DNA from: Janthinobacterium sp. 67
GTDB taxonomy: Bacteria > Pseudomonadota > Gammaproteobacteria > Burkholderiales > Burkholderiaceae_D
NCBI RefSeq assembly: GCF_002797895.1
Contig: NZ_PGES01000001.1
Span: 1,674,001-1,738,000 of the forward strand
Direction of reading: 5' to 3'
Length of the DNA: 64,000 bases
This document shows, in pieces, positions 17,514 through 26,250 of this stretch. Position 1 is the first letter of the stretch; every line of letters begins with the position of its first letter. Under the pieces are notes generated by a model. The model saw only the letters and a list, made by a program, of their open reading frames with translations, was not told where the DNA came from and searched no databases. Made by a program: the position numbers and the translations under genes.

Positions 17514-18317
17514 CTACCTGACGCTGCCAGCCGCTTCCTCGATCAGCCTGGCCACTTGCGCTGGGTGCGAGCTCATCACCACGTGCGAGGCGCCGTCGAT
17601 CACGACGGTTTTCTTCGCATTGGCACGCTGGGCCATGAAGGCCAGCGCTTCTGCCGGAATATTCTTGTCTGCCTTGCCGTAGACAAACCAGGACGGGATA
17701 CCCTTCCAGGCTGGCGCAGGCGAGACTTCGTTCAGCGCAACATCGGTGATCGGACGCTGGCCGACCGCCATCAGGCGCGCCTTGGCCGCCGGCAAATCGG
17801 CGGCGAACTGGTCGTGGAACTTGGCCTGGTCGATAAACAGATCGTTGCTGCCGTCGGCCAGCGGCACGGGCTTGGCCAAGGCCGTACCCAAGGTGCCGCC
17901 CGGATATTTGCCGGACAGGCCAGCGGCCGTCTCGCCGGCATCGGGAGCAAAAGCCGCCACGTACACCAGCGCCTTGACGTTGCCGCCTGCCTGGGCAGCG
18001 GCGCTGATCACCGAACCGCCGTAGGAGTGCCCCACCAGCACGACCGCGCCAGGCACGCTGTTGACGACACGGGCCACGGAATCGGCGTCACTCTTGACGC
18101 TGCGCAGATGATTGGCCGCGCCGATGACGGTGTAGCCGTCTTTTTGCAGGATGGCGGCGACGCCATCCCAGCTCGATGCATCGGCAAACGCGCCATGGAC
18201 CAATACGATGGTGGGCTTGACGACGCCCGCCGCCGAAGCCGGGCTGGCAGGAACGACGCTGGCGAACAAAGTGCCCACGACGGCGGCGATGGACAATGGC
18301 TTGATGAATGAGTGCAT
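17514..18317 (-). CDS. Secreted alpha/beta-hydrolase
   Basis: 267 residues. Signal peptide MHSFIKPLSIAAVVGTLFAS... to about residue 29 (ASA). Hydrolase landmarks: oxyanion segment VLVHGAFADASSW, nucleophile elbow GHSYGG, late Asp in VYGKADKNIP and His in DGASHVVMSSHP. This is the periplasmic/extracellular esterase-like group close to salicylate-esterase/RsbQ-like hydrolases; the substrate is unknown. ATG 18317 follows GGGAATCATC. It is a monocistronic leftward gene flanked on both sides by copies of the R element. Confidence 0.85.
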   Translation of the reverse strand: MHSFIKPLSIAAVVGTLFASVVPASPASAAGVVKPTIVLVHGAFADASSWDGVAAILQKDGYTVIGAANHLRSVKSDADSVARVVNSVPGAVVLVGHSYGGSVISAAAQAGGNVKALVYVAAFAPDAGETAAGLSGKYPGGTLGTALAKPVPLADGSNDLFIDQAKFHDQFAADLPAAKARLMAVGQRPITDVALNEVSPAPAWKGIPSWFVYGKADKNIPAEALAFMAQRANAKKTVVIDGASHVVMSSHPAQVARLIEEAAGSVR

Positions 18318-18509
18318 GATGATTCCCGATATTGGAGAGTGGTGACAGGCTGCCCGCTTCTGCAGGCGTGTCGAAATACTAGCACTCAACAATGTCATTT
18401 TTGCAGCTTTGGCGGCAACCTGATCTTCTTGCAGGGGCAAGGCCTGGCCCGATGATCTGGCGGCGGGCCGCTGGTGTGGCCGGCGGTGGACAGCGGTGAT
18501 GGCGACGCG

Positions 18510-18650
18510 CAAAAAAAAAGCCCGCTGCGGGAGCGGGCTGAATCTATTTCCTTGGAGGAAGATAGAGGAGACAGGTGAATGATGCCGCGTTGCAGCATAT
18601 AAAACCACTTTATATTCGTGATGTCAGAAATACGCAGCAGTGATATTACG
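18510..18650 (-). ncRNA. R2: copy 2 of the intergenic element, candidate small RNA
   Basis: Minus strand: TTCACCTGTCTCCTCTATC, stem TTCC/GGAA flanked by CTAT/ATAG, then the same terminator hairpin (18519-18539) with nine T. Upstream conservation includes TATATGC and GTATTTCTGACATCA. It is the only copy lying between two genes of the same direction (aminotransferase upstream, hydrolase downstream), so here it could also act as the terminator of the aminotransferase gene. Confidence 0.55.
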
Positions 18651-18677
18651 GGCAACGGACAATTCCGTACGGCAACT

Positions 18678-19895
18678 TTATGCAGCCGCTTCCGCTTTCC
18701 CGTCGCCAGAACGCAACATATTCTTGATGCCCCGCAGCGCCTGCCGCACCCGCGCCTCGTTTTCGATCAGGGCGAAGCGCACGTATTCATCGCCATACTC
18801 TCCGAAACCGATGCCGGGCGACACGCTGACCTTGGCTTTTTGCAGCAGCAGCTTGGAAAATTCCAGCGAGCCCAGGTGGCGATACGCTTCCGGTATGTGC
18901 GCCCAGATATACATCGACGCCTTCGGTTTTTCCACCATCCAGCCCGCCTCATGCAAGCCTTTGACCAGCACGTCGCGGCGGCGCTGGTATTGGGCGCAGA
19001 TCTCCGTCACGCAGCTCTGGTCGCCTTCCAGCGCGGCGATGGCAGCCACTTGCACGGGCGTAAAACTGCCGTAGTCGTGGTAGCTCTTGATGCGCGCCAG
19101 GGCCGCCACCAGTTCCGCATTGCCGACCATGAAGCCGATGCGCCAGCCGGCCATGTTGTAGCTTTTCGACATGGTGAAGAACTCGACGGCCACGTCGCGC
19201 GCGCCCGGCACCTGCATGATGGACGGCGCCTTCCAGCCATCGAAGGTGATGTCGGCGTAGGCGAGGTCATGCACCACCAGAATATTGTGCTGTTTCGCCA
19301 GCGCGACGACTCTTTCAAAAAATTCCAGCTCCACGCATTGCGCCGTCGGGTTGGACGGGAAGCCCAGCACCATCATCTTCGGTTTCGGGTAGCTTTCGCG
19401 GATGGCCCGTTCCAGTTCGGCAAAGAAATCCACGCCCGGCCCCATGCGCACGGAGCGGATATCGGCGCCCGCGATGACGGCGCCCCAGATATGGATCGGG
19501 TAGCTGGGGTTCGGCACCAGCACCGTGTCGCCACGGTCCAGCGTCGCCAGCATCAAGTGGGCCAGGCCCTCTTTCGAGCCGATGGTAACGATGGCTTCGC
19601 TGTCCGGGTCGATGTCGACCTCGTAGCGCTTCTTGTACCAGTGCGCAATGGCGCGGCGCAAGCGGGGAATGCCTTTTGACGCGGAATAGCCGTGCGTGTC
19701 GGGGCGTTTCACCGTCTCGACCAGCTTGTCCACGATGTGGGACGGCGTGGCGCCGTCGGGATTGCCCATCGACATGTCGATGATGTCCTCGCCACGGCGG
19801 CGCGCGGCCATCTTGAGTTCGGCGGTGATATTGAAAACGTAGGGGGGAAGACGATTGATGCGCGAAAAGCTGCGCGGAGCTTGGCTGTCGGTCAT
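18678..19895 (-). CDS. alaC: AlaC-like class I/II aminotransferase (glutamate-pyruvate type)
   Basis: 405 residues, PLP fold type I. Start [23 protein letters not shown] is typical of AlaC/Yfd[13 protein letters not shown] binds substrate, SNPTAQCVE contains the family NPTG-like Asn, [14 protein letters not shown] the PLP Asp/Tyr, and [16 protein letters not shown] the Schiff-base Lys. It most likely makes alanine from pyruvate and glutamate. The frame is open far upstream but this ATG is the family's normal start. The gene is leftward and monocistronic, ending 28 bp before the conserved part of R2. Confidence 0.9.
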   Translation of the reverse strand: MTDSQAPRSFSRINRLPPYVFNITAELKMAARRRGEDIIDMSMGNPDGATPSHIVDKLVETVKRPDTHGYSASKGIPRLRRAIAHWYKKRYEVDIDPDSEAIVTIGSKEGLAHLMLATLDRGDTVLVPNPSYPIHIWGAVIAGADIRSVRMGPGVDFFAELERAIRESYPKPKMMVLGFPSNPTAQCVELEFFERVVALAKQHNILVVHDLAYADITFDGWKAPSIMQVPGARDVAVEFFTMSKSYNMAGWRIGFMVGNAELVAALARIKSYHDYGSFTPVQVAAIAALEGDQSCVTEICAQYQRRRDVLVKGLHEAGWMVEKPKASMYIWAHIPEAYRHLGSLEFSKLLLQKAKVSVSPGIGFGEYGDEYVRFALIENEARVRQALRGIKNMLRSGDGKAEAAA

Positions 19896-20202
19896 GGTAT
19901 CTCTATACGTAAGCGCCCGGATCCGTCCGAGCGACGTTGGCACAATGCGTGCGCCTGCAGCGATACTAACCCGAGCTTGCGGAAACTGGCAAGGCCGATT
20001 TGGACACGCTACAATACGCGCTGATCGAAAATGAGCGCACCGGTTGGTAACCCGGTAAGTGCCCGGCACAGTCCGGCATGCTCCCGCCCACGCGGACCCG
20101 CGGCGCTGACCCTTGGCTGTACCACCAGCCGGGGAGGTGTACTGGTTCGTGCATTTTCCCGCCGCGCCATCCCTCCCCTGCTTTGATGAGGAATGAAGAC
20201 GG
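19896..20202. promoter_or_regulatory. Intergenic region with structured leader of the pentapeptide gene
   Basis: 307 bp between divergent genes. On the plus strand a TACAAT (20010-20015) could be a -10 box; the following ~180 nt to ATG 20203 contain three successive perfect small inverted repeats: ACCGG/CCGGT (20039-20056), CGCGG/CCGCG (20091-20102) and GGCTG/CAGCC (20115-20130, extendable by G-U pairs). No known riboswitch family was recognised. Nothing gene-like was seen. Confidence 0.35.
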
Positions 20203-20886
20203 ATGGCAACACACGACACCGCAGTAACCGGCATGACCCTGGACCGCGCCGGCATCGAGCAGCAACTGGCGCAATCGGCGCGCCACTTCATCGATTGCGC
20301 GTTCGACGGCGAAGACTTGTCGCGCCTCGACTTGCAGGGCTGTACCTTCGAGCGCTGCACCTTTGCCGACACCAACTTGTTCGCCAGCAAACTGGCACGC
20401 AGCACCTGGCGCCGCTGCCGCGCGGGCAGCGCCGATTTCGAATCCGTCGATGCCGTCGACGCCAGCTTCGAAGGCTGCGACCTGAACAACACGAAATGGC
20501 GGCGTTCCAAGCTGGCCTCGGCCACCTACCGCGGCTGCAAGCTGACGGGCGCGTCTTTCGAGGAAGCGGCCCACCTGGGTCTCACCTTCGAAGACAGCCT
20601 GCTGGTGGGCGCCGACCTGCGGGGATTCTCGTTCCGCAAGGCGACCTTGAAACAGCTGGATTTTTCCGACGCCTACCTGGCCGGCTGCGATTTCCGCGAC
20701 GCCGTCTTCGAAGGGGGCAGCCTGCGCAACGCCACCATCAAACTGGCGAAGTTCCAGGGCGCGGACTTGCGCGGCGCCGATATCGACGGTTTCAAATTGA
20801 ACGAAGCGGCACTGCTGAAAGGCGCCGTCATCACGCATGCGCAGGCGGCGAACTTCATGCGGGCGCTGGACCTGGTGGTGATTTAA
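20203..20886 (+). CDS. Pentapeptide-repeat protein
   Basis: 227 residues built of A(D/N)LXX-like five-residue repeats from about residue 30 on: [20 protein letters not shown], then [52 protein letters not shown]. Such proteins fold as a right-handed quadrilateral beta-helix. Size and single-domain layout match Qnr/McbG-like proteins that protect DNA gyrase, but most chromosomal members have no known role. It has a GAGGAATGAAGACGG ribosome site and the structured leader described upstream. No catalytic domain is fused. Confidence 0.85.
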   Translation: MATHDTAVTGMTLDRAGIEQQLAQSARHFIDCAFDGEDLSRLDLQGCTFERCTFADTNLFASKLARSTWRRCRAGSADFESVDAVDASFEGCDLNNTKWRRSKLASATYRGCKLTGASFEEAAHLGLTFEDSLLVGADLRGFSFRKATLKQLDFSDAYLAGCDFRDAVFEGGSLRNATIKLAKFQGADLRGADIDGFKLNEAALLKGAVITHAQAANFMRALDLVVI

Positions 20887-20896
20887 GAAAACGCAG

Positions 20897-21034
20897 GCAA
20901 AAAAAAGCCCGCTACGGAAGCGGGCTGAATCTATTTCCTTGGAGGAGATAGAGGAGACAAGTGCATCTTGCGGCATCGCGGCATATCACGCCACTTTATC
21001 TTCATGATGATAGAAATACTCATCAGTGATAATG
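20897..21034 (-). ncRNA. R3: copy 3 of the intergenic element, candidate small RNA
   Basis: Minus strand: GATGCACTTGTCTCCTCTA then TCTCCTCCAAGG, giving two CTCCTC anti-Shine-Dalgarno segments, followed by GAAATAGATTC and the terminator hairpin (20906-20926) with eight T. Upstream on that strand lie GTGGCGTGATATGCC and GTATTTCTATCATCA, shared with other copies. It sits between the convergent ends of the pentapeptide gene and the MFS gene. CTTGTCTCCT in this copy is an exact complement of the porin ribosome site at 9981-9990. Confidence 0.55.
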
Positions 21035-21050
21035 AGGCGCCATCAGGGTT

Positions 21051-22265
21051 TCAAGCCGTGCGGCGCGCGGCTTGCGGTAAAAATTCTCCCATCCACACCA
21101 GCACGGCCAGTCCGGGGAATGCCATACCGGTCAGCAAGGTTGCTTGCCAGCCGTAGCTCGCGTACACCCAGGCGCCAATGGCCGAGCCGGCCGCGCCGCC
21201 GGCAAAGAACAGGGCGAAATACAGGCCGTTCAAGCGGCCCCGCACTTCCGCGCCCAGGCTGAAGATGGCGCGCTGGCCCAGCACCAGGTTCGCGGCCACG
21301 CCCATGTCGAGCACGATGGAAGCGACCACCAGCAATCCCAGCGCCACGTGTTTCGATTCCGGCGCAAACATCGGCAAGGCAAAGGCGACGATGCCCAGCG
21401 CCAGTGCAACGGCCGTGGCCGGCAAGGTGTGGCCCGCATCGGCCAGGCGGCCGGCGATGGGCGACGCGACGGCGCCGGCCATGCCCACCAGGGCAAAGAT
21501 GGCGATGCCCGTTTGCGACAGGCCGAACGCGGGGCTGGACAAGACCAGCGGCGTGACGGTCCAGAACAGGCTGAAGGCGCCAAACAGGCCCGCATGATAG
21601 GCGGCGCGGCGGCGCAGCACGGGCGTGCCCAGCAACAGATGCCACAGCGAGGCCATCAGGGCCGAATATTTCATGCTCGACACGGGCTGGCGCACGGGCA
21701 AGGCACGGCGCAGGACCAGCGCCAGCAGCACCATCAGCACGGCGGCGCCGCCAAACACCACGTGCCAGCTTGCATGGGCCGCCACCAGCGACGCCACGGG
21801 GCGGGCCAGCATGATGCCCAGCAACAAGCCGCTGACCACCTTGCCCACCGTCTGGCCCCGCGTCGCTTCCTGCGACAGGTGGGCGGCAAACGGCACGATC
21901 ACTTGCGCCGCCACGGAACCGAGGCCGATGGCCAGCGCGGCGGCCAGGAACACGATCGCGCCCGTCGAGAGCGCCGCCGCCACGAGGGCCGTGGCCGTCA
22001 CCAGCAAGGCCGTGACGATCAGGCGGCGGTTTTCCAGCAGGTCGCCCAGGGGCACGACAAACAGCAGGCCCAGGGTATAGCCGACTTGCGTCAAGGTGAC
22101 GATCAGCCCGGCCGCCTTGGCCGACAGGCCCGTCGAGGCGCTGATGGGCCCGACGAGGGTTTGCGCGTAATACAGATTGGCCACGATGAGGCCGGAAGCG
22201 ATGGCCAGCAGCAGCACCATGGCGGGTGAAATATCGTGGGAAGTAATAGATGAGGCCTTGTTCAT
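21051..22265 (-). CDS. MFS transporter (drug/arabinose efflux type)
   Basis: 404 residues with about 12 membrane segments. N-terminal LLLAIASGLIVANLYYAQTLVGPI and GYTLGLLFVVPLGDLLENRRLIV (the cytoplasmic loop 2-3 motif) mark the YgaY/AraJ-like efflux group. ATG 22265 follows CGAGGAAACAAC. It is divergent from a LysR regulator that is 106 bp away, the usual arrangement for a regulator controlling an efflux pump. Substrate unknown. Confidence 0.88.
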   Translation of the reverse strand: MNKASSITSHDISPAMVLLLAIASGLIVANLYYAQTLVGPISASTGLSAKAAGLIVTLTQVGYTLGLLFVVPLGDLLENRRLIVTALLVTATALVAAALSTGAIVFLAAALAIGLGSVAAQVIVPFAAHLSQEATRGQTVGKVVSGLLLGIMLARPVASLVAAHASWHVVFGGAAVLMVLLALVLRRALPVRQPVSSMKYSALMASLWHLLLGTPVLRRRAAYHAGLFGAFSLFWTVTPLVLSSPAFGLSQTGIAIFALVGMAGAVASPIAGRLADAGHTLPATAVALALGIVAFALPMFAPESKHVALGLLVVASIVLDMGVAANLVLGQRAIFSLGAEVRGRLNGLYFALFFAGGAAGSAIGAWVYASYGWQATLLTGMAFPGLAVLVWMGEFLPQAARRTA

Positions 22266-22339
22266 GTTGTTTCCTCGGTTCGGTAGGGATGTGGCCATTC
22301 TAGACAAAGCCGTGGCAAAGATAATTAGGGCATAATCCA

Positions 22340-22358
22340 CTTATACTTTTCACATAAG
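22340..22358. promoter_or_regulatory. Candidate LysR operator between divergent MFS and LysR genes
   Basis: CTTAT-N9-ATAAG is a perfect interrupted dyad of the T-N11-A type recognised by LysR proteins. It lies 13 bp before the LysR start codon and 75 bp before the MFS start, so it could serve both autoregulation and control of the efflux gene. Confidence 0.45.
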
Positions 22359-22371
22359 ATGAACAATCAAG

Positions 22372-23298
22372 ATGGACAAGATCAAGGCCATGCAAACCTT
22401 CGTGCGCATCGTCGAAGCCAACAGTTTTTCCAAGGCGGCCGAGACCTTGAATTTGCCGCGCGCCGCGCTGACGGCCACCCTGCAAAAGCTGGAAGCCTAC
22501 CTGGGCACCCAACTGCTGCAGCGTACGACGCGCCGCCTGTCGCTGACGCCGGAAGGGGCCGAATACTTTAGCCATTGCATCGATATCCTGAAAGCCGTCG
22601 ATACGGCGGAACTGGCCTTTCGCGGCCCCGACGCGAAAAAACCGCGCGGCTTGTTGCGCATCAACCTGCCCAGCACGGTGGGCCGGCGCCTCGTCATTCC
22701 CCATATCGCGCAATTCCACGCCGCCTGGCCTGACGTGCAACTGCAGCTGAGCCTGACGGATCGCCTGGTCGACCTGACGCAGGAAGGCATCGATTGCGCC
22801 TTGCGCGTGGGCACTTTGCAAGATTCCGCCTTCATCGGCAAGCAGGTCGGCCTGATGCGCTTCGTCACGTGCGCCGCGCCCGCCTACCTGGCGCGGCACG
22901 GCACGCCGCACGCCCTGGCCGACCTGGCCGCACACCAGGGCATCATGCATTACTCGGGACGCACGGGACGCGCCTTCGACTGGGATTTTCAGGAAGGCAA
23001 AGAGGTCGTGCGCGTGCAGATGGCCGGGCCCATCGCCGTCAACGACGCGGACGCCAGCGTCGATTGCGCACTACAAGGGCTGGGGCTGGCGCAGGCGGCC
23101 ATGTACCAGGTGCGCCAGCACCTCGACAGCGGCGCGCTGGTGGCCGTGCTGCCCGACTGCTCGCCGACGCCGATGCCGATGTCGCTGCTGACGCCGCAAG
23201 GCCGCCTGGCCACGCCCAAGCTGCAGGCGTTTGCCGGCTGGATCACGGCCCTGCTGGCGGCCCACCCCGACGTGCAACCGCCCGCGCATAAAATCTGA
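22372..23298 (+). CDS. LysR-family transcriptional regulator
   Basis: 308 residues. N-terminal winged HTH (MDKIKAMQTFVRIVEANSFSKAAETLNLPRAALTATLQKLEAYLGTQLLQRTTRRLSLT in residues 1-59), long linker helix, and a substrate-binding domain from about residue 90 (GLLRINLPSTVGRRLVIPHI), close to the DsdC/PecT-like group of single-domain-effector regulators. It is transcribed away from the MFS gene and probably controls it. The repeat R4 starts 1-2 bp after its stop. Confidence 0.93.
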   Translation: MDKIKAMQTFVRIVEANSFSKAAETLNLPRAALTATLQKLEAYLGTQLLQRTTRRLSLTPEGAEYFSHCIDILKAVDTAELAFRGPDAKKPRGLLRINLPSTVGRRLVIPHIAQFHAAWPDVQLQLSLTDRLVDLTQEGIDCALRVGTLQDSAFIGKQVGLMRFVTCAAPAYLARHGTPHALADLAAHQGIMHYSGRTGRAFDWDFQEGKEVVRVQMAGPIAVNDADASVDCALQGLGLAQAAMYQVRQHLDSGALVAVLPDCSPTPMPMSLLTPQGRLATPKLQAFAGWITALLAAHPDVQPPAHKI

Positions 23299-23299
23299 G

Positions 23300-23437
23300 G
23301 CAAAAAAAAGCCCGCTACGGGAGCGGGCTGAATCTATTTTCTTGGAGGAGAATAGAGGAGACAGATGAAGTATGCTGCATCGCGGCATATCAATCCAATT
23401 GATTGTTGGAATGATAGAAATACGCGAAACGAATAAC
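23300..23437 (-). ncRNA. R4: copy 4 of the intergenic element, candidate small RNA
   Basis: Minus strand: TTCATCTGTCTCCTCTATTC, TCCTCCAAG, AAAATAGATTC, then the terminator hairpin (23309-23329) with eight T. The small stem here changes on both arms relative to R2/R3 (CTATT.../...AATAG), which is compatible with pairing being kept. It lies between the convergent ends of the LysR gene and prc. Upstream GTATTTCTATCATTCC and TGATATGCCGC are shared with the other copies. Confidence 0.55.
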
Positions 23438-23463
23438 TACTGTTTACCCCAAAGCAAAAGCTG

Positions 23464-23488
23464 GGGTCAGACCCGACGGGTCTGACCC
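23464..23488. terminator. Long GC hairpin between LysR and prc
   Basis: GGGTCAGACCC-GAC-GGGTCTGACCC is a perfect 11-bp inverted repeat with a 3-nt loop, 8 bp beyond the prc stop. There is no T-run on either side, so it is either a transcript-stabilising 3' hairpin for prc or a REP-like palindrome. Confidence 0.5.
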
Positions 23489-23495
23489 GTATTCA

Positions 23496-25766
23496 TTACT
23501 TCGCCGTCGCCGCCACCGGCGTCGCCTTGGCATCCGCGCCATATGGCAAGACCTTGGAAGCCATGCGCGTATCGGCCTTGATCAGCGCCACTTCATCGGC
23601 CAGGATGCGCGCCGCTTCGTTCAGCAGCACGTCCTTGGCGCTCTTGGCGGCCGTCTCGGCATCGAGCTCGGCGCTCAGGGCCCGCTCGTCGCCCTGCAAG
23701 CCGTCGTCGGTGCGCAAGGCGCCCTTCACGGCGGCGATCTGCTTGGCCGTCTTGCTGGCCGCTTTCGCCCCCTTCAGCACGTCCTTCGGATCGGGAATCA
23801 CCACCAGGTCGTCGGCAGGATTCGAAATCTGCGCGATCAGGCGTTTTTCACGGGCCTTGGCGCGCGCTTCCTGGGCATCGCGCTCCTTGCGGCGCACGGT
23901 TTCATTGAGCGAAATCTGGTTTTCCTTGCGCTGCTTGACGACGAGGGCGATGTCATCGAGCAAGTACTGGAAATCCTTGTCCTTGGCCACGCGCGCTTCA
24001 TGCTTCTTGTCCAGCAGCGGCACGATATCCTTCAGGTCGCCCGTCGGCATATACGATGCCGGCTTGATGGCCACCCATGGCAAGGCATTGTCATAGCTCG
24101 ATTCGCCGAAGTTTTCCGTGTCCGACATGGCTGGCAGCTTGATGTCGGGGGTGACGCCGCGCAACTGCGTGGTGCCGCCATTGATGCGGAAGAACTGGGC
24201 GATGGTCATTTTCAGCTCGCCGAAGCGGGCTTTCTCGCTGCCGCCGAAACGGTCGAGATTGAACAGGGTTTGTACCGTGCCCTTGCCGAAGCTGCCTTCG
24301 CCGATGATGACGCCACGGCCGTAATCCTGCACGGCGGCGGCGAAAATTTCGGAAGCGGAAGCGGAACCGCGGTTGATCAGCACGCCCATCGGGCCATCCC
24401 AGGCCAGGCCCGTATTGGTATCGCTTTCCACGTCGACCTTGCCTTCGGCATTGCGCTGCATCACGACAGGGCCCTTGTCGATGAACAGGCCCGTCAGTTC
24501 GACGGCTTCGTTCAGCGAACCGCCGCCATTGTTGCGCAAGTCGATCAGGACGTTGTCGACCTTGTCCTTCTTCAACTCGGCCAGCAAACGGCTGACGTCG
24601 CGCGTGGCGCTTTTGAAGTCTTTGTCGCCGCGGCGGCGCGCTTCGAAGTCCTGGTAGAAGGTCGGCAGGGCAATGACGCCGATGCGGCGCTTGACGCCGT
24701 TGTCGCGCACTTCGATGATCGATTTCTTCGCCGCCTGCTCTTCCATGCTGATTTTCTTGCGCACCAGCGGCAAGACGACGTGCTTGGCGTCCGGGCCGGC
24801 GTCGGCCGGCAGGATGTCGAGGCGCACGACGGAGTCCTTGGCGCCGCGGATCAATTGGACCACGTCGTCGATGCGCATGCCCAGCACTTCGGTGATGGGG
24901 CCGCTTTCGCCCTGCCCCACGCCGACGATGCGGTCGCCTACTTTCAGCTTGCCCGACAGGCCGGCCGGGCTGCCCGGCACGACTTCGCGCACCACCGTGT
25001 ATTCGTCGCGCGTCTGCAGCACGGCGCCGATGCCTTCGAGCGACAGCCGCATGGCGATGTCGAAGTTATCCGACGCGCGCGGGCCCAGGTAATTGGTATG
25101 CGGCTCGATCGACATGGCGTAGGCGTTCATGAAGATCTGGAACACGTCTTCGCTGTTGAGCTTGCGCGCACGGGTCGTGTAGCTTTCGTAGCGCTTGTCC
25201 AGCGTTTCGCGGATGGCCTTGTCTTCCTTGCCCGCCAGTTTCAGGCGCAGCCAGTCATTCTTGACGCGCTTGCGCCACAGGTCGCGCACTTCCTCGTCAT
25301 TCTTCGGCCAGGCGGCCTTTTCGCGGTCGATCTGGTAGCTCTCGTCGGCCGTGAAGTCGAACTTGGTTTTCAGCAATTCACGGGCATACGCCATGCGCTC
25401 GTCGAAACGCTGCTGGTACAGATTGTAGATGGCAAACGGCGCCGTCAGGTCTTCATTGACGATGGCGTCGTCGAGCTTGGTGCGCAGCGGGGCGAAACGG
25501 TCGATGTCGGCCTGCACGAAAAACAGTTTTTCCGCGTCCAGGGATTTGAAATAGCGGTCGAAGATTTTCTCCGACATGGCGTCGTCGAGCGGCATGGCCT
25601 TGTAATGGACGCGCGTCAATACGCGCGATGCCCACAAGGCGGCCTGCGTTTGCTGGGCCAGTGGCTTCATGGGTAGCGGAGGAGCGGCGCTCTTGTCCGT
25701 CTGGGCTGCGCCAGCGTGGGCTGACAGGGCAAGCACCAGGGTGACCAGCATCATTTGCTTCTTCAT
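23496..25766 (-). CDS. prc: Carboxy-terminal processing (tail-specific) protease
   Basis: 756 residues, periplasmic S41 serine protease. Signal peptide MKKQMMLVTLVLALSAHAGA; N-terminal helical domain (LWASRVLTRVHYKAMPLDDAMSEKIFDRYFKSLD), PDZ domain about 240-330 (SLEGIGAVL... VVPGSPAGLSG-LKVGDRIVGVG), S41 core with nucleophile S470 (NRGSASASEIFAA) and K495 (FGKGTVQ), then a charged C-terminal domain (DUF3340-like). The Ser-Lys spacing of 25 equals that of E. coli Prc (S452/K477). It degrades or trims envelope proteins with nonpolar C-termini, including penicillin-binding protein and murein hydrolase clients in E. coli. Monocistronic. Confidence 0.95.
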   Translation of the reverse strand: MKKQMMLVTLVLALSAHAGAAQTDKSAAPPLPMKPLAQQTQAALWASRVLTRVHYKAMPLDDAMSEKIFDRYFKSLDAEKLFFVQADIDRFAPLRTKLDDAIVNEDLTAPFAIYNLYQQRFDERMAYARELLKTKFDFTADESYQIDREKAAWPKNDEEVRDLWRKRVKNDWLRLKLAGKEDKAIRETLDKRYESYTTRARKLNSEDVFQIFMNAYAMSIEPHTNYLGPRASDNFDIAMRLSLEGIGAVLQTRDEYTVVREVVPGSPAGLSGKLKVGDRIVGVGQGESGPITEVLGMRIDDVVQLIRGAKDSVVRLDILPADAGPDAKHVVLPLVRKKISMEEQAAKKSIIEVRDNGVKRRIGVIALPTFYQDFEARRRGDKDFKSATRDVSRLLAELKKDKVDNVLIDLRNNGGGSLNEAVELTGLFIDKGPVVMQRNAEGKVDVESDTNTGLAWDGPMGVLINRGSASASEIFAAAVQDYGRGVIIGEGSFGKGTVQTLFNLDRFGGSEKARFGELKMTIAQFFRINGGTTQLRGVTPDIKLPAMSDTENFGESSYDNALPWVAIKPASYMPTGDLKDIVPLLDKKHEARVAKDKDFQYLLDDIALVVKQRKENQISLNETVRRKERDAQEARAKAREKRLIAQISNPADDLVVIPDPKDVLKGAKAASKTAKQIAAVKGALRTDDGLQGDERALSAELDAETAAKSAKDVLLNEAARILADEVALIKADTRMASKVLPYGADAKATPVAATAK

Positions 25767-26250
25767 CGGCTTCTCCGAAAATTAGTTGAATCAATTCCAG
25801 GCGGCGCAACATTCATGCGCCAGCCAGCAAGACAGTAAGGGGAATACACGACTGGTCTGCATATTATTCTACAGGATACGGCCTGGCAGTCTCCCAAGGA
25901 ATATCAGTTTCTTCCCGGAAGCTTAAACGCGGATTAAGGACGATGCCTCATTCATTACAAAGTGAAACATTCGTGACAAAAATTGCATCGCCCATCAGCG
26001 GCGAAGAGCAAAAATCTTCATTGAAATCAAAAAAGTCAATGAGTCGCTTTTGCGATCCTTGATATGGATGATGTTTTTGCGCGAAATATTGATTCCTGCG
26101 GGAAACACTTAGTAACAAAAGGCAAGCAACATGCTATCATCGCGCCCTGAAATCCAGCTTGCCCGTGCGCGGCTCCCACAGCCGGCGCGCCTCCGTTTCA
26201 ACAGTATTCCCCACCAGATCCCCTCCCCGCGTGTCATGTCATGACCAGGA
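25767..26250. promoter_or_regulatory. 484-bp region between divergent prc and chemoreceptor genes
   Basis: No gene seen. It is AT-richer than its surroundings. On the minus strand TAGAAT/TAATAT (around 25862-25871) could be the -10 of prc; on the plus strand TGCTATCAT (26133-26141) fits an extended -10 for the chemoreceptor gene, with a long leader. Both promoters are weak guesses. Confidence 0.3.

Noticed and set aside
19900..20200. 4.5S RNA, 6S RNA or cobalamin riboswitch
   Set aside because: Checked for their conserved cores and none is present; kept only as an unnamed structured leader.
17206..23400. Short minus-strand frames reading FSPLPQRAFF-like peptides in each R element
   Set aside because: The similarity comes from the repeated DNA itself; they run through the terminator hairpin and start at different points, so they are not taken as genes.
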